NCBI RefSeq assembly: GCF_012641475.1
Contig: NZ_JABAIL010000003.1
Span: 62,001 to 126,000 of the forward strand
DNA length: 64,000 bases
Origin: Flammeovirga agarivorans
GTDB lineage: Bacteria > Bacteroidota > Bacteroidia > Cytophagales > Flammeovirgaceae
Reading direction: 5' to 3'
How positions within the stretch are numbered: position 1 is the first letter of the stretch; every line of letters starts with the position of its first letter. Under the pieces are notes generated by a model, which did not search any database, was not told the origin of the DNA, and saw only the letters and a list, made by a program, of their open reading frames with translations. This document shows, in pieces, positions 55,452 through 64,000 of this stretch. A program made the translations under genes and the position numbers.

Positions 55452-56021
55452 ATGAAAGGGGAATACTACAAAACAAAAGAATCTGTAGATGAGTACATCC
55501 AGAAGGCTAAAGATGTGAATGGAAAAGCCTTAATAGATCAACTTATTACGTATCTTCAACCAACATCTTCTGTTCTAGAAATTGGCTCTGGCCCTGGAAC
55601 AGACTGGGAGATACTTAGTGCAACTTATCAAGTCACTGGATCAGATTTTTCTAAAGAGTTTATCCAACGCCTTGCTAAAAAATTTCCTAATGGGACATTC
55701 TTACACTTGGATGCTTCTACCCTACTTACAGCACAGAAATTTGATGCTATCTATTCCAATAAAGTGCTACATCACCTAACTGATGAAGAGTTACAACATT
55801 CCATCCACAGACAATTTGATTTACTAAATGATAAAGGTATCATCTGTCATTCGTTCTGGAAGGGAGAAGAAACAGAATACTTTAAGGGCTTGTTAGTGAA
55901 CTGTCATACAAAGGAATCGTTAAACAAGTTCTTCGGACAACAATTTGAGTTAATCTTTTTGGAAGAATATTCTGAATTTGAGGAAAAAGATTCTCTACTT
56001 TTAATTGGTATGAAAAAATAA
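55452..56021 (+). CDS. Class I SAM-dependent methyltransferase
   Basis: The ATG at 55452 (MKGEYYKT) is chosen because an earlier ATG at 55410 lies in the terminator hairpin. The 189-residue protein has SAM motif I (VLEIGSGPGTDWEIL), motif II (VTGSDFSKEFIQR) and DAIYSNKVLHHLTDEEL. It resembles small-molecule methyltransferases. It is followed 49 bp later by a cystatin-like lipoprotein gene. Confidence 0.84.
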   Translation: MKGEYYKTKESVDEYIQKAKDVNGKALIDQLITYLQPTSSVLEIGSGPGTDWEILSATYQVTGSDFSKEFIQRLAKKFPNGTFLHLDASTLLTAQKFDAIYSNKVLHHLTDEELQHSIHRQFDLLNDKGIICHSFWKGEETEYFKGLLVNCHTKESLNKFFGQQFELIFLEEYSEFEEKDSLLLIGMKK

Positions 56022-56070
56022 ATTGTATTTTTATAAGTACAATCAACTCAAAACATTAATCTCTTAATAG

Positions 56071-56421
56071 ATGAACTCATTAAAACATACCTTATTTCTA
56101 TTAGTTACTGTTGTATTTTTTTCAAGCTGTGGAGGTGATAATGCTAAAAACGACGAAAGCCACAAACAAGAACAATTAGTAGGTGGTTGGAGCGAGTCGG
56201 AAGTGACTCCAGAAGCTGAAAAAGCGCTCGACTATGTGCTAAAACAAATGAACACTTCAGCAAAACTAGATAAAATCACCCACCTGAGGACACAAATTGT
56301 CAGTGGTAGGAATTATGATATCGACTTCTTGATGGATAATGGAAAAGCTTGGAATGTAAAAGTATACCAAGATCTACAAGGTAATTATGAAATTACCAAA
56401 ACCGCCACAAGAATCAATTAA
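56071..56421 (+). CDS. Cystatin-like lipoprotein
   Basis: The 116-residue protein has a signal peptide with lipobox (FFSSC, Cys20), then an N-terminal Gly pair (VGGWSE, 37-42) and QIVSG (75-79) followed by RNYDIDF. These are the conserved N-terminal glycine and QxVxG loop of type-2 cystatins, cysteine-protease inhibitors. The second PW loop is not clear (KAWNV at 92-96). It should be lipid-anchored, so it may protect the cell surface against cysteine proteases. Bacterial cystatins are uncommon. Confidence 0.72.
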   Translation: MNSLKHTLFLLVTVVFFSSCGGDNAKNDESHKQEQLVGGWSESEVTPEAEKALDYVLKQMNTSAKLDKITHLRTQIVSGRNYDIDFLMDNGKAWNVKVYQDLQGNYEITKTATRIN

Positions 56422-56427
56422 ACATAT

Positions 56428-56457
56428 AGGAGGGAAAGTATTTCTCTCCTTTTTTTA
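56428..56457 (+). terminator. Intrinsic terminator after the cystatin-like gene
   Basis: AGGAGGGAAA pairs with TTTCTCTCCT (one G-T) around a 3-nt loop, followed by seven T residues. Confidence 0.85.
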
Positions 56458-56482
56458 TATACTAACAAATGAATTTTATACT

Positions 56483-56773
56483 ATGATTTTAGAAGTTGCT
56501 ATTCTTCAAGTAAAACAAGGTGAAGAGAACGATTTTGAGAGGGATTTTAAAGAGGCGGGTCAATATATTAGTTCTATTCAAGGCTATCATAACCATACTT
56601 TAAAAAAGTGTTTGGAAGTAGAAAACAAATATATCTTGTTAGTGAACTGGGAAACATTAGAAAACCATACGGTTGACTTTCGACAATCTGATGTATATCA
56701 GCAATGGAAAGCAAAGTTGCATCATTATTATGACCCCTTCCCAACAGTAGAACATTATGAGACCATCTTATAA
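56483..56773 (+). CDS. Antibiotic biosynthesis monooxygenase (ABM) domain protein
   Basis: From the ATG at 56483 the 96-residue protein fits the ABM domain (MILEVAILQVKQGEENDFERDFKEA, then LLVNWETLENHTVDFRQSDVYQQWKAKL). Members act as small dimeric monooxygenases or quinol-binding proteins. The longer frame to 56387 crosses the upstream terminator and is rejected. A hairpin follows. Confidence 0.85.
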   Translation: MILEVAILQVKQGEENDFERDFKEAGQYISSIQGYHNHTLKKCLEVENKYILLVNWETLENHTVDFRQSDVYQQWKAKLHHYYDPFPTVEHYETIL

Positions 56774-56782
56774 TAAAAAAAG

Positions 56783-56812
56783 AGAAGCCAAATACATAAA
56801 TATTTGGCTTCT
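56783..56812. terminator. Terminator between convergent ABM and coiled-coil genes
   Basis: AGAAGCCAAATA/TATTTGGCTTCT is a perfect 12-bp stem with a 6-nt loop. On the minus side it is followed by a T-tract, ending the coiled-coil gene; on the plus side no T-run follows. Confidence 0.8.
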
Positions 56813-56833
56813 AGACACTTTAATACATCAGAA

Positions 56834-57379
56834 TTAATAAATCAGTTTGTTGGAAATATCTTCTACTATATCCCCTGTTTTTGACACTACTCTTTCTAAA
56901 TTTTGAGAGGCCTTATCGACATTTAATTTCGAAGAATCACTCATTTCATCTAATAAATTTCTTCCTTTACAAATCAACTCTTCCAAGTGATCTTGTAAAT
57001 TGATCAACTCGTCTACTGTTTTCTCTGTAATTTCATTTTTGGCTTCCGCTTTTAATAAGTTTGAGTTACTTATCATTTCTTCAGCATTTTCTTTTAAAGA
57101 ATCCAAAATTTTATCATTGGTATTTTCTGAAAAATCAAGAAGTGCTTTGTTCATATTCGTCACCTTATCAATAATATCTTTTGATGTTGTTTCTATATGA
57201 TTTAAACTTTCTAATGCATCGATCTCTTTCTGAAGAATCGTATCATTAATTTTTAATGATGCTTCAGCCTTTAACTCTGTTTTCTTTTTATCAGTAACCT
57301 CCTTAATATCATCAATATGTTGTTGGTAACTCAGGATATTGGCTTGTACTTTTTGTACTGATTCTTGTAATGTGTTCAT
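56834..57379 (-). CDS. Coiled-coil protein of unknown function
   Basis: The 181-residue protein is almost entirely helical, with heptad-like repeats over its length and no signal peptide or membrane segment. It is rich in Asn, Lys, Glu and Leu (EEMISNSNLLKAEAKNEITEKTVDELINLQ). No family is recognised. It is flanked by a convergent ABM gene and a divergent AraC gene. Confidence 0.55.
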   Translation of the reverse strand: MNTLQESVQKVQANILSYQQHIDDIKEVTDKKKTELKAEASLKINDTILQKEIDALESLNHIETTSKDIIDKVTNMNKALLDFSENTNDKILDSLKENAEEMISNSNLLKAEAKNEITEKTVDELINLQDHLEELICKGRNLLDEMSDSSKLNVDKASQNLERVVSKTGDIVEDISNKLIY

Positions 57380-57604
57380 CTCTATATTTTGTTTTTGTGA
57401 TGATACAAATGTCAGTATTCAAACAATATATCAGTCTTAGTTATTGATTTATAATTCTCTCTTTTTGATATCTTATTGTTAAAATTTCAACAAGTCAATC
57501 TCTACTGATTTACAATATATTATGACATGAAATCATTTATGGTAATGTTTATCATCAGTAAAGCTGGATGAATGCAATTAGTTTTACCTCAAATTTGAAT
57601 CAAA

Positions 57605-58558
57605 ATGAGAGAAGTCTATATCGATGAAATTTCATACAAAGAGGTCTTTAGAAGTTTGTCCGATCGGTTTGATGGTGTCACTACTGATGACTCTTTAAAC
57701 ATCCATCTTAATGAAGAAAAAATATTTGCCAAAGGGCATCAAATCAATGCAGACCTAGAGATCACCCAATTCAATGCCTATTTAGAAGAACCAATCAGAA
57801 TTATTCGAAGAAGTTTACATGAAAATGTATTCGTTATTGTCTATTTCTTAACACCTTTTCAGCTGACCAATGACATTGATGCAGCCTATCAAATCAAGAA
57901 TAAAAAATATTGGTCTAACCTAAAAAGAGATGAAGTATTTTATTTTGAAGGGCATCAGGAAATATCATTTATTACAATAAAACTCACTCGAAATTTTATT
58001 GAAAAGTACAATGTCAATAATCAAAATTTCACAACTCAGTTACTAGATACAAAGGATCCATTTATTATCTATGAGAATATTTCTAGTGCATCTGTAGAAG
58101 TACTGAAAGAGATAAAGGAATGTGACTTCAATAACGAAATTGAACTCTTAAAATTAGACTACCTTACTTATAAGCTATTGTATAACTTTGCCAATAAAGT
58201 GGCCTACAGGTTTGGTGTACAGGCTTTCCCAAGGTTATTGCCTGATGTCGATGTAGAAAGAGTATTTAAAGTGAAAGACTATATAGAAGAGAATTTTGAG
58301 GAAAAAATCACACCTGAACAAATAGCAGAAATAGCTCAGTGTAGCTACAGTAAATTACGTAAACTGTTCAAAGAGGTCATAGGTCAATCTATTTTGAAAT
58401 ACACTAATGATTACAAATTACAAAAAGCACATTCATGGCTCACTAATGGAGCTTATAATGTTTCTGATTGCACTTATCAGTTAGGTTTTAGTAGTATGAC
58501 ACATTTCAGCAAATTATTCGTAAATAAGTATGGCTGCCTACCTAGCGACTTGAAATAA
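57605..58558 (+). CDS. AraC family transcriptional regulator
   Basis: The 317-residue protein has a large effector domain (1-210) and an AraC pair at about 220-317 (ITPEQIAEIAQCSYSKLRKLFKEVIGQSI and VSDCTYQLGFSSMTHFSKLFVNKYGCLPSDLK). It is convergent with the sulfatase operon, to which it is the nearest regulator, so control of that operon is possible but not shown. Confidence 0.86.
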   Translation: MREVYIDEISYKEVFRSLSDRFDGVTTDDSLNIHLNEEKIFAKGHQINADLEITQFNAYLEEPIRIIRRSLHENVFVIVYFLTPFQLTNDIDAAYQIKNKKYWSNLKRDEVFYFEGHQEISFITIKLTRNFIEKYNVNNQNFTTQLLDTKDPFIIYENISSASVEVLKEIKECDFNNEIELLKLDYLTYKLLYNFANKVAYRFGVQAFPRLLPDVDVERVFKVKDYIEENFEEKITPEQIAEIAQCSYSKLRKLFKEVIGQSILKYTNDYKLQKAHSWLTNGAYNVSDCTYQLGFSSMTHFSKLFVNKYGCLPSDLK

Positions 58559-58559
58559 T

Positions 58560-58592
58560 AAAAAAGCCTACGATTCGTACCGTAGGCCTGGA
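58560..58592 (-). terminator. Terminator of the sulfatase/beta-helix operon
   Basis: GCCTACG/CGTAGGC (58566-58572, 58581-58587) has an 8-nt loop. The minus-strand transcript then ends in six T residues. The convergent AraC gene stops just before it. Confidence 0.83.
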
Positions 58593-58604
58593 TAAAGATA
58601 GAAA

Positions 58605-60086
58605 TTATTGGTATTTCTTGTCTCTAAAATCACCATTTTTTACTGTTCTCTCTACAAAGTGATAGAGCTTCATAAACTCTTCATCATTTTCGAAGAGTGG
58701 GTGATCTTTAAGAGAATCTAAGATCTTTTGTGGATTTCGCTCTTCATAATTAAAATCCTTTTGTATATCATTTTCTTTCCTTTCAAATTCTATTGCTCCT
58801 CGAGGAAGAATCTTTGCTTCAGATTGGTTTCTAACTACATTCTTTTCGAAAAGTGTTTGGACTGGGTACTTCTTGCCCCAATCTTGAAATTCTACAACAT
58901 GGTTTTCCATTTCTGGATTTTCCTTATCCGGAATAACGACAATATTATGATGAATATTAGTGTTCTCAACTGGTCCAGTAATATGGAAAGTAGGAGCAAA
59001 GAATCGCTTATTGTGAGCCTTATACGGACGAATTCCATCGTTAATACTTAAGTTATATTTTACTTCGGTATTCTTCGTTCCTTGATTCATTGGCTGTCCT
59101 AACTTAAAGCCATTATTACAAATAAGAATAAAACCGCCCCAATTATCGTAACTTAGGTTGTATTGGAAAGTAGTATTATTACAGTTAAAATCAGAATCAT
59201 AGCCTTGACCATCCCACTTTGCTCTATGATCACTTACACTATTAAATTGTACTAGTGTATTGTCACTACTCCAAGGCCAAATACCTGCAGCTGCATCACC
59301 TTTTGGCATAGAGTCAATGCCTTTTCTAATCACATTGTATTCGATCAAAGCTCCATCACATCCTAATGGAACAATGCCATCTCCAGGGATATTCTCAATT
59401 AAGTTTCCTCGAACCACCACTTCCAAACTAGGGTACCAAGCTGTTCTTTTGATATTTCCTTTTGAATTGATTGCATTTCTCTCACAATGGTGCATATAGT
59501 TGTTCAGAATTTGAAGATCTATAAATCGAGTTTTCACTTCATTTCCCATATTCTGCCAAAGGATCGCAGAACCGCCACCTTTTTTCTTTTCCAAAAGACC
59601 ATTTACATCAAATATTTCAAGTCCTTCTAATACTATATGATGACAGTCTCCAAAGTTCTCGGCTCTTACCACTACTCCTCTTCTCTTTGCTGCAGGCTTT
59701 ACTCCTTTATTCGTAATCTTCAGGTTTCTAACCTCCCAATACTCTACATTGTACAAATAAAGAGTAGACTCTTTATACCCTAAACCATTAATTTGAGGAT
59801 GATCGCCTTTACCATATCTATCTATAGAAATAACTTTCCCTTTTTTACCAGATCCTTTAGGCATTAACTGTCCTTCATAGGTTGTACCTGCAGCAAATAG
59901 AATCTGATCTCCAGGTTGAAAAGTTTGTTGATTGACCTTCCAAATCGTTTTCCAAGCCGACTTCTTAGAAGTGCCATTATTTTTATCTTTTCCATTATTT
60001 GCATCTACATAATAAGTGGTACAAAACGCAAGATGTGATACAAAAAATAGACTAATGAATAGAGCTAAAGTTTTCATAATCCTCAA
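58605..60086 (-). CDS. Exported right-handed parallel beta-helix protein
   Basis: A signal peptide (ending AFCT at about residue 23) precedes TTYYVDANNGKDKNNGTSKKSAWKT, the typical start of Bacteroidota beta-helix polysaccharide lyases and related proteins. About twelve short parallel-beta-helix coils with N-rich turns follow in this 493-residue protein. It may be a lyase or a glycan-binding protein; catalytic residues cannot be assigned. The gene lies 3 bp after the sulfatase gene in the same operon, so it likely acts on a sulfated glycan. Confidence 0.8.
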   Translation of the reverse strand: MRIMKTLALFISLFFVSHLAFCTTYYVDANNGKDKNNGTSKKSAWKTIWKVNQQTFQPGDQILFAAGTTYEGQLMPKGSGKKGKVISIDRYGKGDHPQINGLGYKESTLYLYNVEYWEVRNLKITNKGVKPAAKRRGVVVRAENFGDCHHIVLEGLEIFDVNGLLEKKKGGGSAILWQNMGNEVKTRFIDLQILNNYMHHCERNAINSKGNIKRTAWYPSLEVVVRGNLIENIPGDGIVPLGCDGALIEYNVIRKGIDSMPKGDAAAGIWPWSSDNTLVQFNSVSDHRAKWDGQGYDSDFNCNNTTFQYNLSYDNWGGFILICNNGFKLGQPMNQGTKNTEVKYNLSINDGIRPYKAHNKRFFAPTFHITGPVENTNIHHNIVVIPDKENPEMENHVVEFQDWGKKYPVQTLFEKNVVRNQSEAKILPRGAIEFERKENDIQKDFNYEERNPQKILDSLKDHPLFENDEEFMKLYHFVERTVKNGDFRDKKYQ

Positions 60087-60089
60087 TGT

Positions 60090-61529
60090 TTATAATGATG
60101 CTGCTGGCTTATTCCAAACAACGGATTTCATTTTCTCCTCATACTCAGCCATTAATTGCTTGTATTTTTTGTCTTTTGCTAGATTTTCCCATTCATGTGG
60201 ATCCTTCTTTAAATCATAGAGGTAACGTTTTCCATCAGGTGTAATCGTAAACCTGTAACGGTCAGTTACCACACCATAGCTATCTTTGGCACAAGTAAAT
60301 GTTATATTTTCCCATTTTGGGTTTTTCTGAGTAAGTAATGGCACTAAGCTATTACCGTGAAGCTTTATTTCTTCTGGTAAGGTAACTCCAGCCAACTCCA
60401 TTATAGTTGGGTAGATATCGATATTTTGAACAATATTTTCTACCTGTTTTCCTTCTTTAGAATGTGGTAATTTTATAATTAATGGACATCTTAAAGCGAC
60501 ATGGTATCCAGTATTTTTTCTCCATTTACCATGATCCGTTAAATGGTAACCATGATCTCCCCAAACGACAATAATCGTATTATCATACAGGCCTTCCTCT
60601 TTTAACGCCTGTATTACTCTCCCCATTTGTGCATCAGCATAAGTGGTACTTGCCATATATCCTCGAATCAACTTTTGTGCAGTCTCATCATCTACTCCCT
60701 CATTCCATATCTCACTACCTTTTCGACCTTGATATGGATCTTTTGTTAGATCTCGATCTGCATTTTTGGGTACATACGCTAGCTTTCCTGCATCTTGTGG
60801 GTACATATCAAAGTACTTCTTTGGTGCTACCCACGGCATATGGGGACGAGCAAAACCACACGAAATCATAAAAGGTTTAGATTTATCCCTTTTCTCTTTG
60901 ATGAAAGAGATAACATCTCTAGCCGTCTTACCATCATTAAGTAGTTCATCTGGTCCATCAACAGCGGCATACATCAAAGATGCAGGCCCAGAGTCCTTCT
61001 CATAATATGTTTTTATTTGATCAGCTCTCCCACCAATTTCTACGATTTTACTTTCAATTTTCTCACCACCATCATGGTATTTTCCTTTCCAATATTTTCC
61101 AGGTATATCCCAGCTCTCTTTTTCAGAAGTAGGAACATTTCCATGATATATCTTTCCACTAGTAGCTGTCCAATAACCATTGGATCTCAACTGATTTGGC
61201 CAAGTTTTTTGTACTTGAATTTGCTCTTGGAATTTAAATTTCTTCCCATCAATCCAAGTTTTGTTATTAAACCGGACGCCAGTCATCATCGCCGCTCTTG
61301 AAGGGCTACACAATGGATAGTTTACATATGCTCTGTTAAACTGCACCGCTTGATTTGCTAAGGCATCAATATTTGGTGTAAGTGGCTCAGGTTCTCCATA
61401 TGCACCAATTTGAGGTCTCAAATCATCAAAAGCGATAAAAAGAATATTAGGTCTTTCCTGATCTTGAGCGTACAATAATGTTCCACTACATAAACAGCCA
61501 AGAAAGAAGATAATTTTTTTCAGTTTCAT
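60090..61529 (-). CDS. Exported sulfatase, iduronate-2-sulfatase-like
   Basis: The 479-residue protein has a signal peptide (ending LLYAQ at about residue 21). Asp35/Asp36 in FIAFDDLRPQ bind calcium, and Cys74 in LCSPSRAAMMTG is the formylglycine site CxPSR. A second metal site lies in VVWGDHGYHLTDHGKW. Motif DDLRPxxGAYG is typical of iduronate-2-sulfatase-like (S1) enzymes. It should remove sulfate from a sulfated polysaccharide in the periplasm. An anaerobic or FGE-type maturase would be needed elsewhere. Confidence 0.9.
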   Translation of the reverse strand: MKLKKIIFFLGCLCSGTLLYAQDQERPNILFIAFDDLRPQIGAYGEPEPLTPNIDALANQAVQFNRAYVNYPLCSPSRAAMMTGVRFNNKTWIDGKKFKFQEQIQVQKTWPNQLRSNGYWTATSGKIYHGNVPTSEKESWDIPGKYWKGKYHDGGEKIESKIVEIGGRADQIKTYYEKDSGPASLMYAAVDGPDELLNDGKTARDVISFIKEKRDKSKPFMISCGFARPHMPWVAPKKYFDMYPQDAGKLAYVPKNADRDLTKDPYQGRKGSEIWNEGVDDETAQKLIRGYMASTTYADAQMGRVIQALKEEGLYDNTIIVVWGDHGYHLTDHGKWRKNTGYHVALRCPLIIKLPHSKEGKQVENIVQNIDIYPTIMELAGVTLPEEIKLHGNSLVPLLTQKNPKWENITFTCAKDSYGVVTDRYRFTITPDGKRYLYDLKKDPHEWENLAKDKKYKQLMAEYEEKMKSVVWNKPAASL

Positions 61530-61550
61530 CTTATTGAGAAGTTAGGCCTG

Positions 61551-63206
61551 TTATTTCATTTCAATGGCTCCTAAATCTGGAGCATCTTTTATTGGATTGC
61601 CAAGAATATCCTTCTCTACTTTTTCTCCGATATATAACCCCTTCTTATCCCCTGGAATTTTCTCAATCTCAATTCCTTTATTTTTTACTAATGCAGAATT
61701 AGTAGGCATAAAATCAGTTGGAAGGTTACCATTTTTATTCTTGAATTCTGGATTACCAAATTCTGGTTGGCTATCTGCGATAGGAGATTCTACTGGCCAA
61801 TTTTCCTTTTTTAAGTATAAATTATTCTTAAATACGATATTCTCTACCAATACTTCTCCTTCTTCTTCAGGTTTGTATTGATCTCCTAGTACTTGCTTGC
61901 TTTCGCCTTCGAAGTAAAAAATATTGTTCGCAATCAAGACCCCTTTTGATGCTCTATCTACAGCAATTTTCACAAGAATATCACTCTTTACATAGATCGT
62001 ATTATTATAGAAGTAGCTATTGTAAGGGCCTTTTCTTTGGCGTCCTTTTCCATTAAAACCACTTAACCAAAAGATTTTTCCTTCTTGAGATGCAACACCT
62101 TTTTTCTTTACTCTATATCCGTCATTAATACTTACATTATATCTGTAAGCACAGTTATAGTTGTTGCCTAAAATCTCACAGAAACCTCCAGCATTGTTCT
62201 CACTAATATTATATTGAACGATTACATTTGAGCAATTAAAATCTATATGGCATCCTGCTGAATCTGCAGGACCATTGGCATTTCTAAATTCATTTCTCTC
62301 AATCAAGACACCATCACAACCCCAAGTCCAAAGGCCACTACCTCGTCCCCACTTTCTAGTATCATTATTACTACCAGACTTGTTCACGATGTTATGATGA
62401 ATATGACCATCATTAATTCCACTCATTTGTATACCAGGGCCACCAACTTCTATTACTTTATTGTTGGCTATAACAAGGTTTTTGATAGAAAGAGATTTTC
62501 CATTTACCTTGATACCAGTGTGTGCTACATTAGAAATTTCACAGTTGGTAATAGATAAGTTTTTAAAACCAGAGTCCTTCACTTTATTCAGTGCTCTAAT
62601 TCCCCAACCATACCCTTGAGTACCATTGGGGGTAAATGTTTCTTTCTTTCCTCTTTTAAACCCTTCGTCCATTAAAAATACGTCTCTCACTTTCACATGG
62701 TCGATGGTAATATTCTCATATTCTCCTACTTGATCACTTAAAACTAAGATACCACAGCGCATTGTATTTTTGTTTACCTTAGCTTCATCAACACCCCCAG
62801 CATTGGCAGTTACCTCTAAATTAGTCACCTTAATAAAACTACTGTTTTTAATTAAGATGCCATTAAAGTATCCTTTTGCATCAATAATTGGTAAGGCATC
62901 ACTCTTATCATCTTTGGATTGGTAGTTACTAATCTCAATCCATTTATTTTTACGGCCAGCAATGTTTTCTAATTCAATATTTCCATAAAAAACACTTCCA
63001 TTTGCTAATAAAACTTTATCCCCTGCCTTTAGGTTAAGGCGGTTGATTTTCTTTAGAGTTTTAAAAGCGTGTTTTGCTGACGTTCCTTCATTCTTGTCCT
63101 TTCCATTTTTTGCATCTACGTAATAAGTAGTTGCAATGGCAGACTGGGTGAAGAAAAGCATTGTTAGTCCTAACAGTAATAATTTCATTTTCTCTTTATT
63201 AGTCAA
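61551..63206 (-). CDS. Exported right-handed parallel beta-helix protein, paralogue
   Basis: The 551-residue protein has a signal peptide and TTYYVDAKNGKDKNEGTSAKHAFKT at residues 26-50, the same start as the neighbour at 58605. It then shows about fourteen beta-helix coils, with motifs such as ITNCEISNVAHTGIKV and HHNIVNKSG. A final segment ends in DAPDLGAIEM, common in lyase-like proteins of this type. The gene lies between two sulfatases, so the pair may cleave or bind alternating sulfated units. No catalytic residue can be assigned. Confidence 0.8.
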   Translation of the reverse strand: MTNKEKMKLLLLGLTMLFFTQSAIATTYYVDAKNGKDKNEGTSAKHAFKTLKKINRLNLKAGDKVLLANGSVFYGNIELENIAGRKNKWIEISNYQSKDDKSDALPIIDAKGYFNGILIKNSSFIKVTNLEVTANAGGVDEAKVNKNTMRCGILVLSDQVGEYENITIDHVKVRDVFLMDEGFKRGKKETFTPNGTQGYGWGIRALNKVKDSGFKNLSITNCEISNVAHTGIKVNGKSLSIKNLVIANNKVIEVGGPGIQMSGINDGHIHHNIVNKSGSNNDTRKWGRGSGLWTWGCDGVLIERNEFRNANGPADSAGCHIDFNCSNVIVQYNISENNAGGFCEILGNNYNCAYRYNVSINDGYRVKKKGVASQEGKIFWLSGFNGKGRQRKGPYNSYFYNNTIYVKSDILVKIAVDRASKGVLIANNIFYFEGESKQVLGDQYKPEEEGEVLVENIVFKNNLYLKKENWPVESPIADSQPEFGNPEFKNKNGNLPTDFMPTNSALVKNKGIEIEKIPGDKKGLYIGEKVEKDILGNPIKDAPDLGAIEMK

Positions 63207-63260
63207 AAAATATCACATCATCATCTTGTGAAGTAAATCAAAATACAAGACGAAGAAACA

Positions 63261-64000
63261 CTATTTTAGATTTTTTTTCTTCTTCTTTTTCTTCTTTACT
63301 GGTGCTTCTTTAAATTCTTCTTGTCCCTCTCCCTGAACACTCCATTTTACGATATATTCTTTTACTAATGGAGCCTCTCCTTTTGGTAGGTATTTTGACA
63401 ATTCGGCTTTCTTTTCTTGGTAACTTGCATCCTTGGCAAGGTTAGTCCATTCATTATGATCGTTGGTATGGAAGTATAATTCTTCAGTACCATCATAATA
63501 ACGAATATATCTATAGTCTTTTGTTCTTACCGCATAATTCCCTTTACCCCAAGAAGTAATTGCTGGTTCATCCAATATCTTCGAAGGTTGCTTAACAATT
63601 CCTTTTAGCGATGCACCATCTACATAATCTGGTGTTTTTACATTGGCATAATCTGCAACAGTTTTATATACATTGATCAGTGAAATCGCCTCATCATAAG
63701 TTCTTCCATATTTTACCTTTTTATCTCTTGTATCATAGATGATAAAAGGAACTCTTGTCGCTTCTTCCCATAGTGTAAACTTTTTAAATGACATCTTTTC
63801 ACCTAAATGAAAACCATGGTCTGACCAAACAATTACAACTGTATTATCTGCATAATCACTTTCTTCTAAAGCAGTAATTACTCTACCTATATTATAATCT
63901 GCCCATGAGATACATGCTAAATATGCTCTTCTTACATCCTCCCAAGCATCATCATTTCTAAAACGTCTATCATCACCTGCTTTTCTCATCGATTTTCCTT
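63261..64000 (-). CDS. Sulfatase, iduronate-2-sulfatase-like, 5' partial
   Basis: The frame is open to the right edge, so the N-terminus with the CxPSR site is not seen. The visible 243 residues include VIVWSDHGFHLGEKMSFKKFTLWEEATRVPFIIYD, the second metal-binding region of S1 sulfatases, and the usual C-terminal subdomain (YRYIRYYDGTEELYFHTNDHNEWTNLA). The C-terminus is a run of lysines (KKKKKKKKNLK). It is the first visible gene of the minus-strand operon and is closely related to the sulfatase at 60090. Confidence 0.88.
   Translation of the reverse strand, partial: GKSMRKAGDDRRFRNDDAWEDVRRAYLACISWADYNIGRVITALEESDYADNTVVIVWSDHGFHLGEKMSFKKFTLWEEATRVPFIIYDTRDKKVKYGRTYDEAISLINVYKTVADYANVKTPDYVDGASLKGIVKQPSKILDEPAITSWGKGNYAVRTKDYRYIRYYDGTEELYFHTNDHNEWTNLAKDASYQEKKAELSKYLPKGEAPLVKEYIVKWSVQGEGQEEFKEAPVKKKKKKKKNLK

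Noticed and set aside
55410-56021. Methyltransferase start at 55410
   Set aside because: This ATG lies inside the terminator hairpin of the preceding gene; the ATG at 55452 is preferred.
56387-56773. ABM protein start at 56387
   Set aside because: It would overlap the cystatin-like gene and cross a terminator; the ABM domain begins at the ATG at 56483.

Overview
The window looks like chromosome from a marine Bacteroidota of the Cytophagales/Flammeovirga type. This is inferred from the low G+C, the near absence of Shine-Dalgarno sequences, TAnnTTTG-like -7 boxes, a type IX secretion (T9SS) C-terminal domain, an HmuS-like membrane chelatase cluster, many AraC and Crp/Fnr regulators, and sulfatases paired with beta-helix proteins. 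No species marker such as rRNA is present, so the genus is a guess. Both edges cut genes: a UvrA-like ATPase on the left and a sulfatase on the right.

Layout. 1-3.6 kb: UvrA-like ATPase, DinB-fold protein and an exported GH29 fucosidase. 3.7-8.9 kb: an RNA-repair locus made of a RING/TerD-like protein (minus), an array of tRNA-like elements (minus), an RtcB RNA ligase (minus) and a divergent WYL regulator (plus). 8.9-31 kb: many small regulator-plus-enzyme modules (Crp/Fnr or AraC next to a dehydrogenase, HAD phosphatase, C45 hydrolase and others), plus a histidine kinase/response regulator pair, a secreted trypsin-like protease and a Coq4-like membrane protein. 31.5-36.2 kb: a von Willebrand A lipoprotein and a large leucine-rich-repeat T9SS cargo protein. 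36.8-43.3 kb: a four-gene operon resembling Bacteroides hmuTUVS, with an ExbB/TolQ-like channel, an ExbD-like DUF2149 protein and a membrane-anchored CobN-like chelatase of 1592 aa. 43.5-57 kb: fumarase, acetyltransferases, an adenylate/guanylate cyclase, a hydrolase-SDR-SRPBCC-AraC operon, a racemase homologue, methyltransferases and a cystatin-like lipoprotein. 57.6-64 kb: an AraC regulator, then a minus-strand operon alternating sulfatases with right-handed beta-helix proteins, the edge of a sulfated-polysaccharide utilization locus.

The most unusual region is 5961-6360. On the minus strand, directly after rtcB, lie four T-arm-like elements, a canonical acceptor/D-arm segment, and four copies of an 18-nt box (GGTCAA, six variable bases, YTTACT) with invariant internal spacing and about 100-nt periodicity. 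In each copy GGTC stands where a tRNA variable loop would be, so the box appears inserted at the variable-loop/T-arm junction. An acceptor stem of 8 bp can form across about 190 nt, and one segment reads as a circularly permuted tRNA closed by a GAAA tetraloop. The same 8-bp inverted repeat (CTACGCAA/TTGCGTAG) occurs before the array and in the rtcB/WYL intergenic region, which suggests shared control. The natural reading is a tRNA-mimic RNA that serves as substrate, sensor or decoy for an RtcB repair system. The function is inference; the repeats and complementarities are visible in the sequence.
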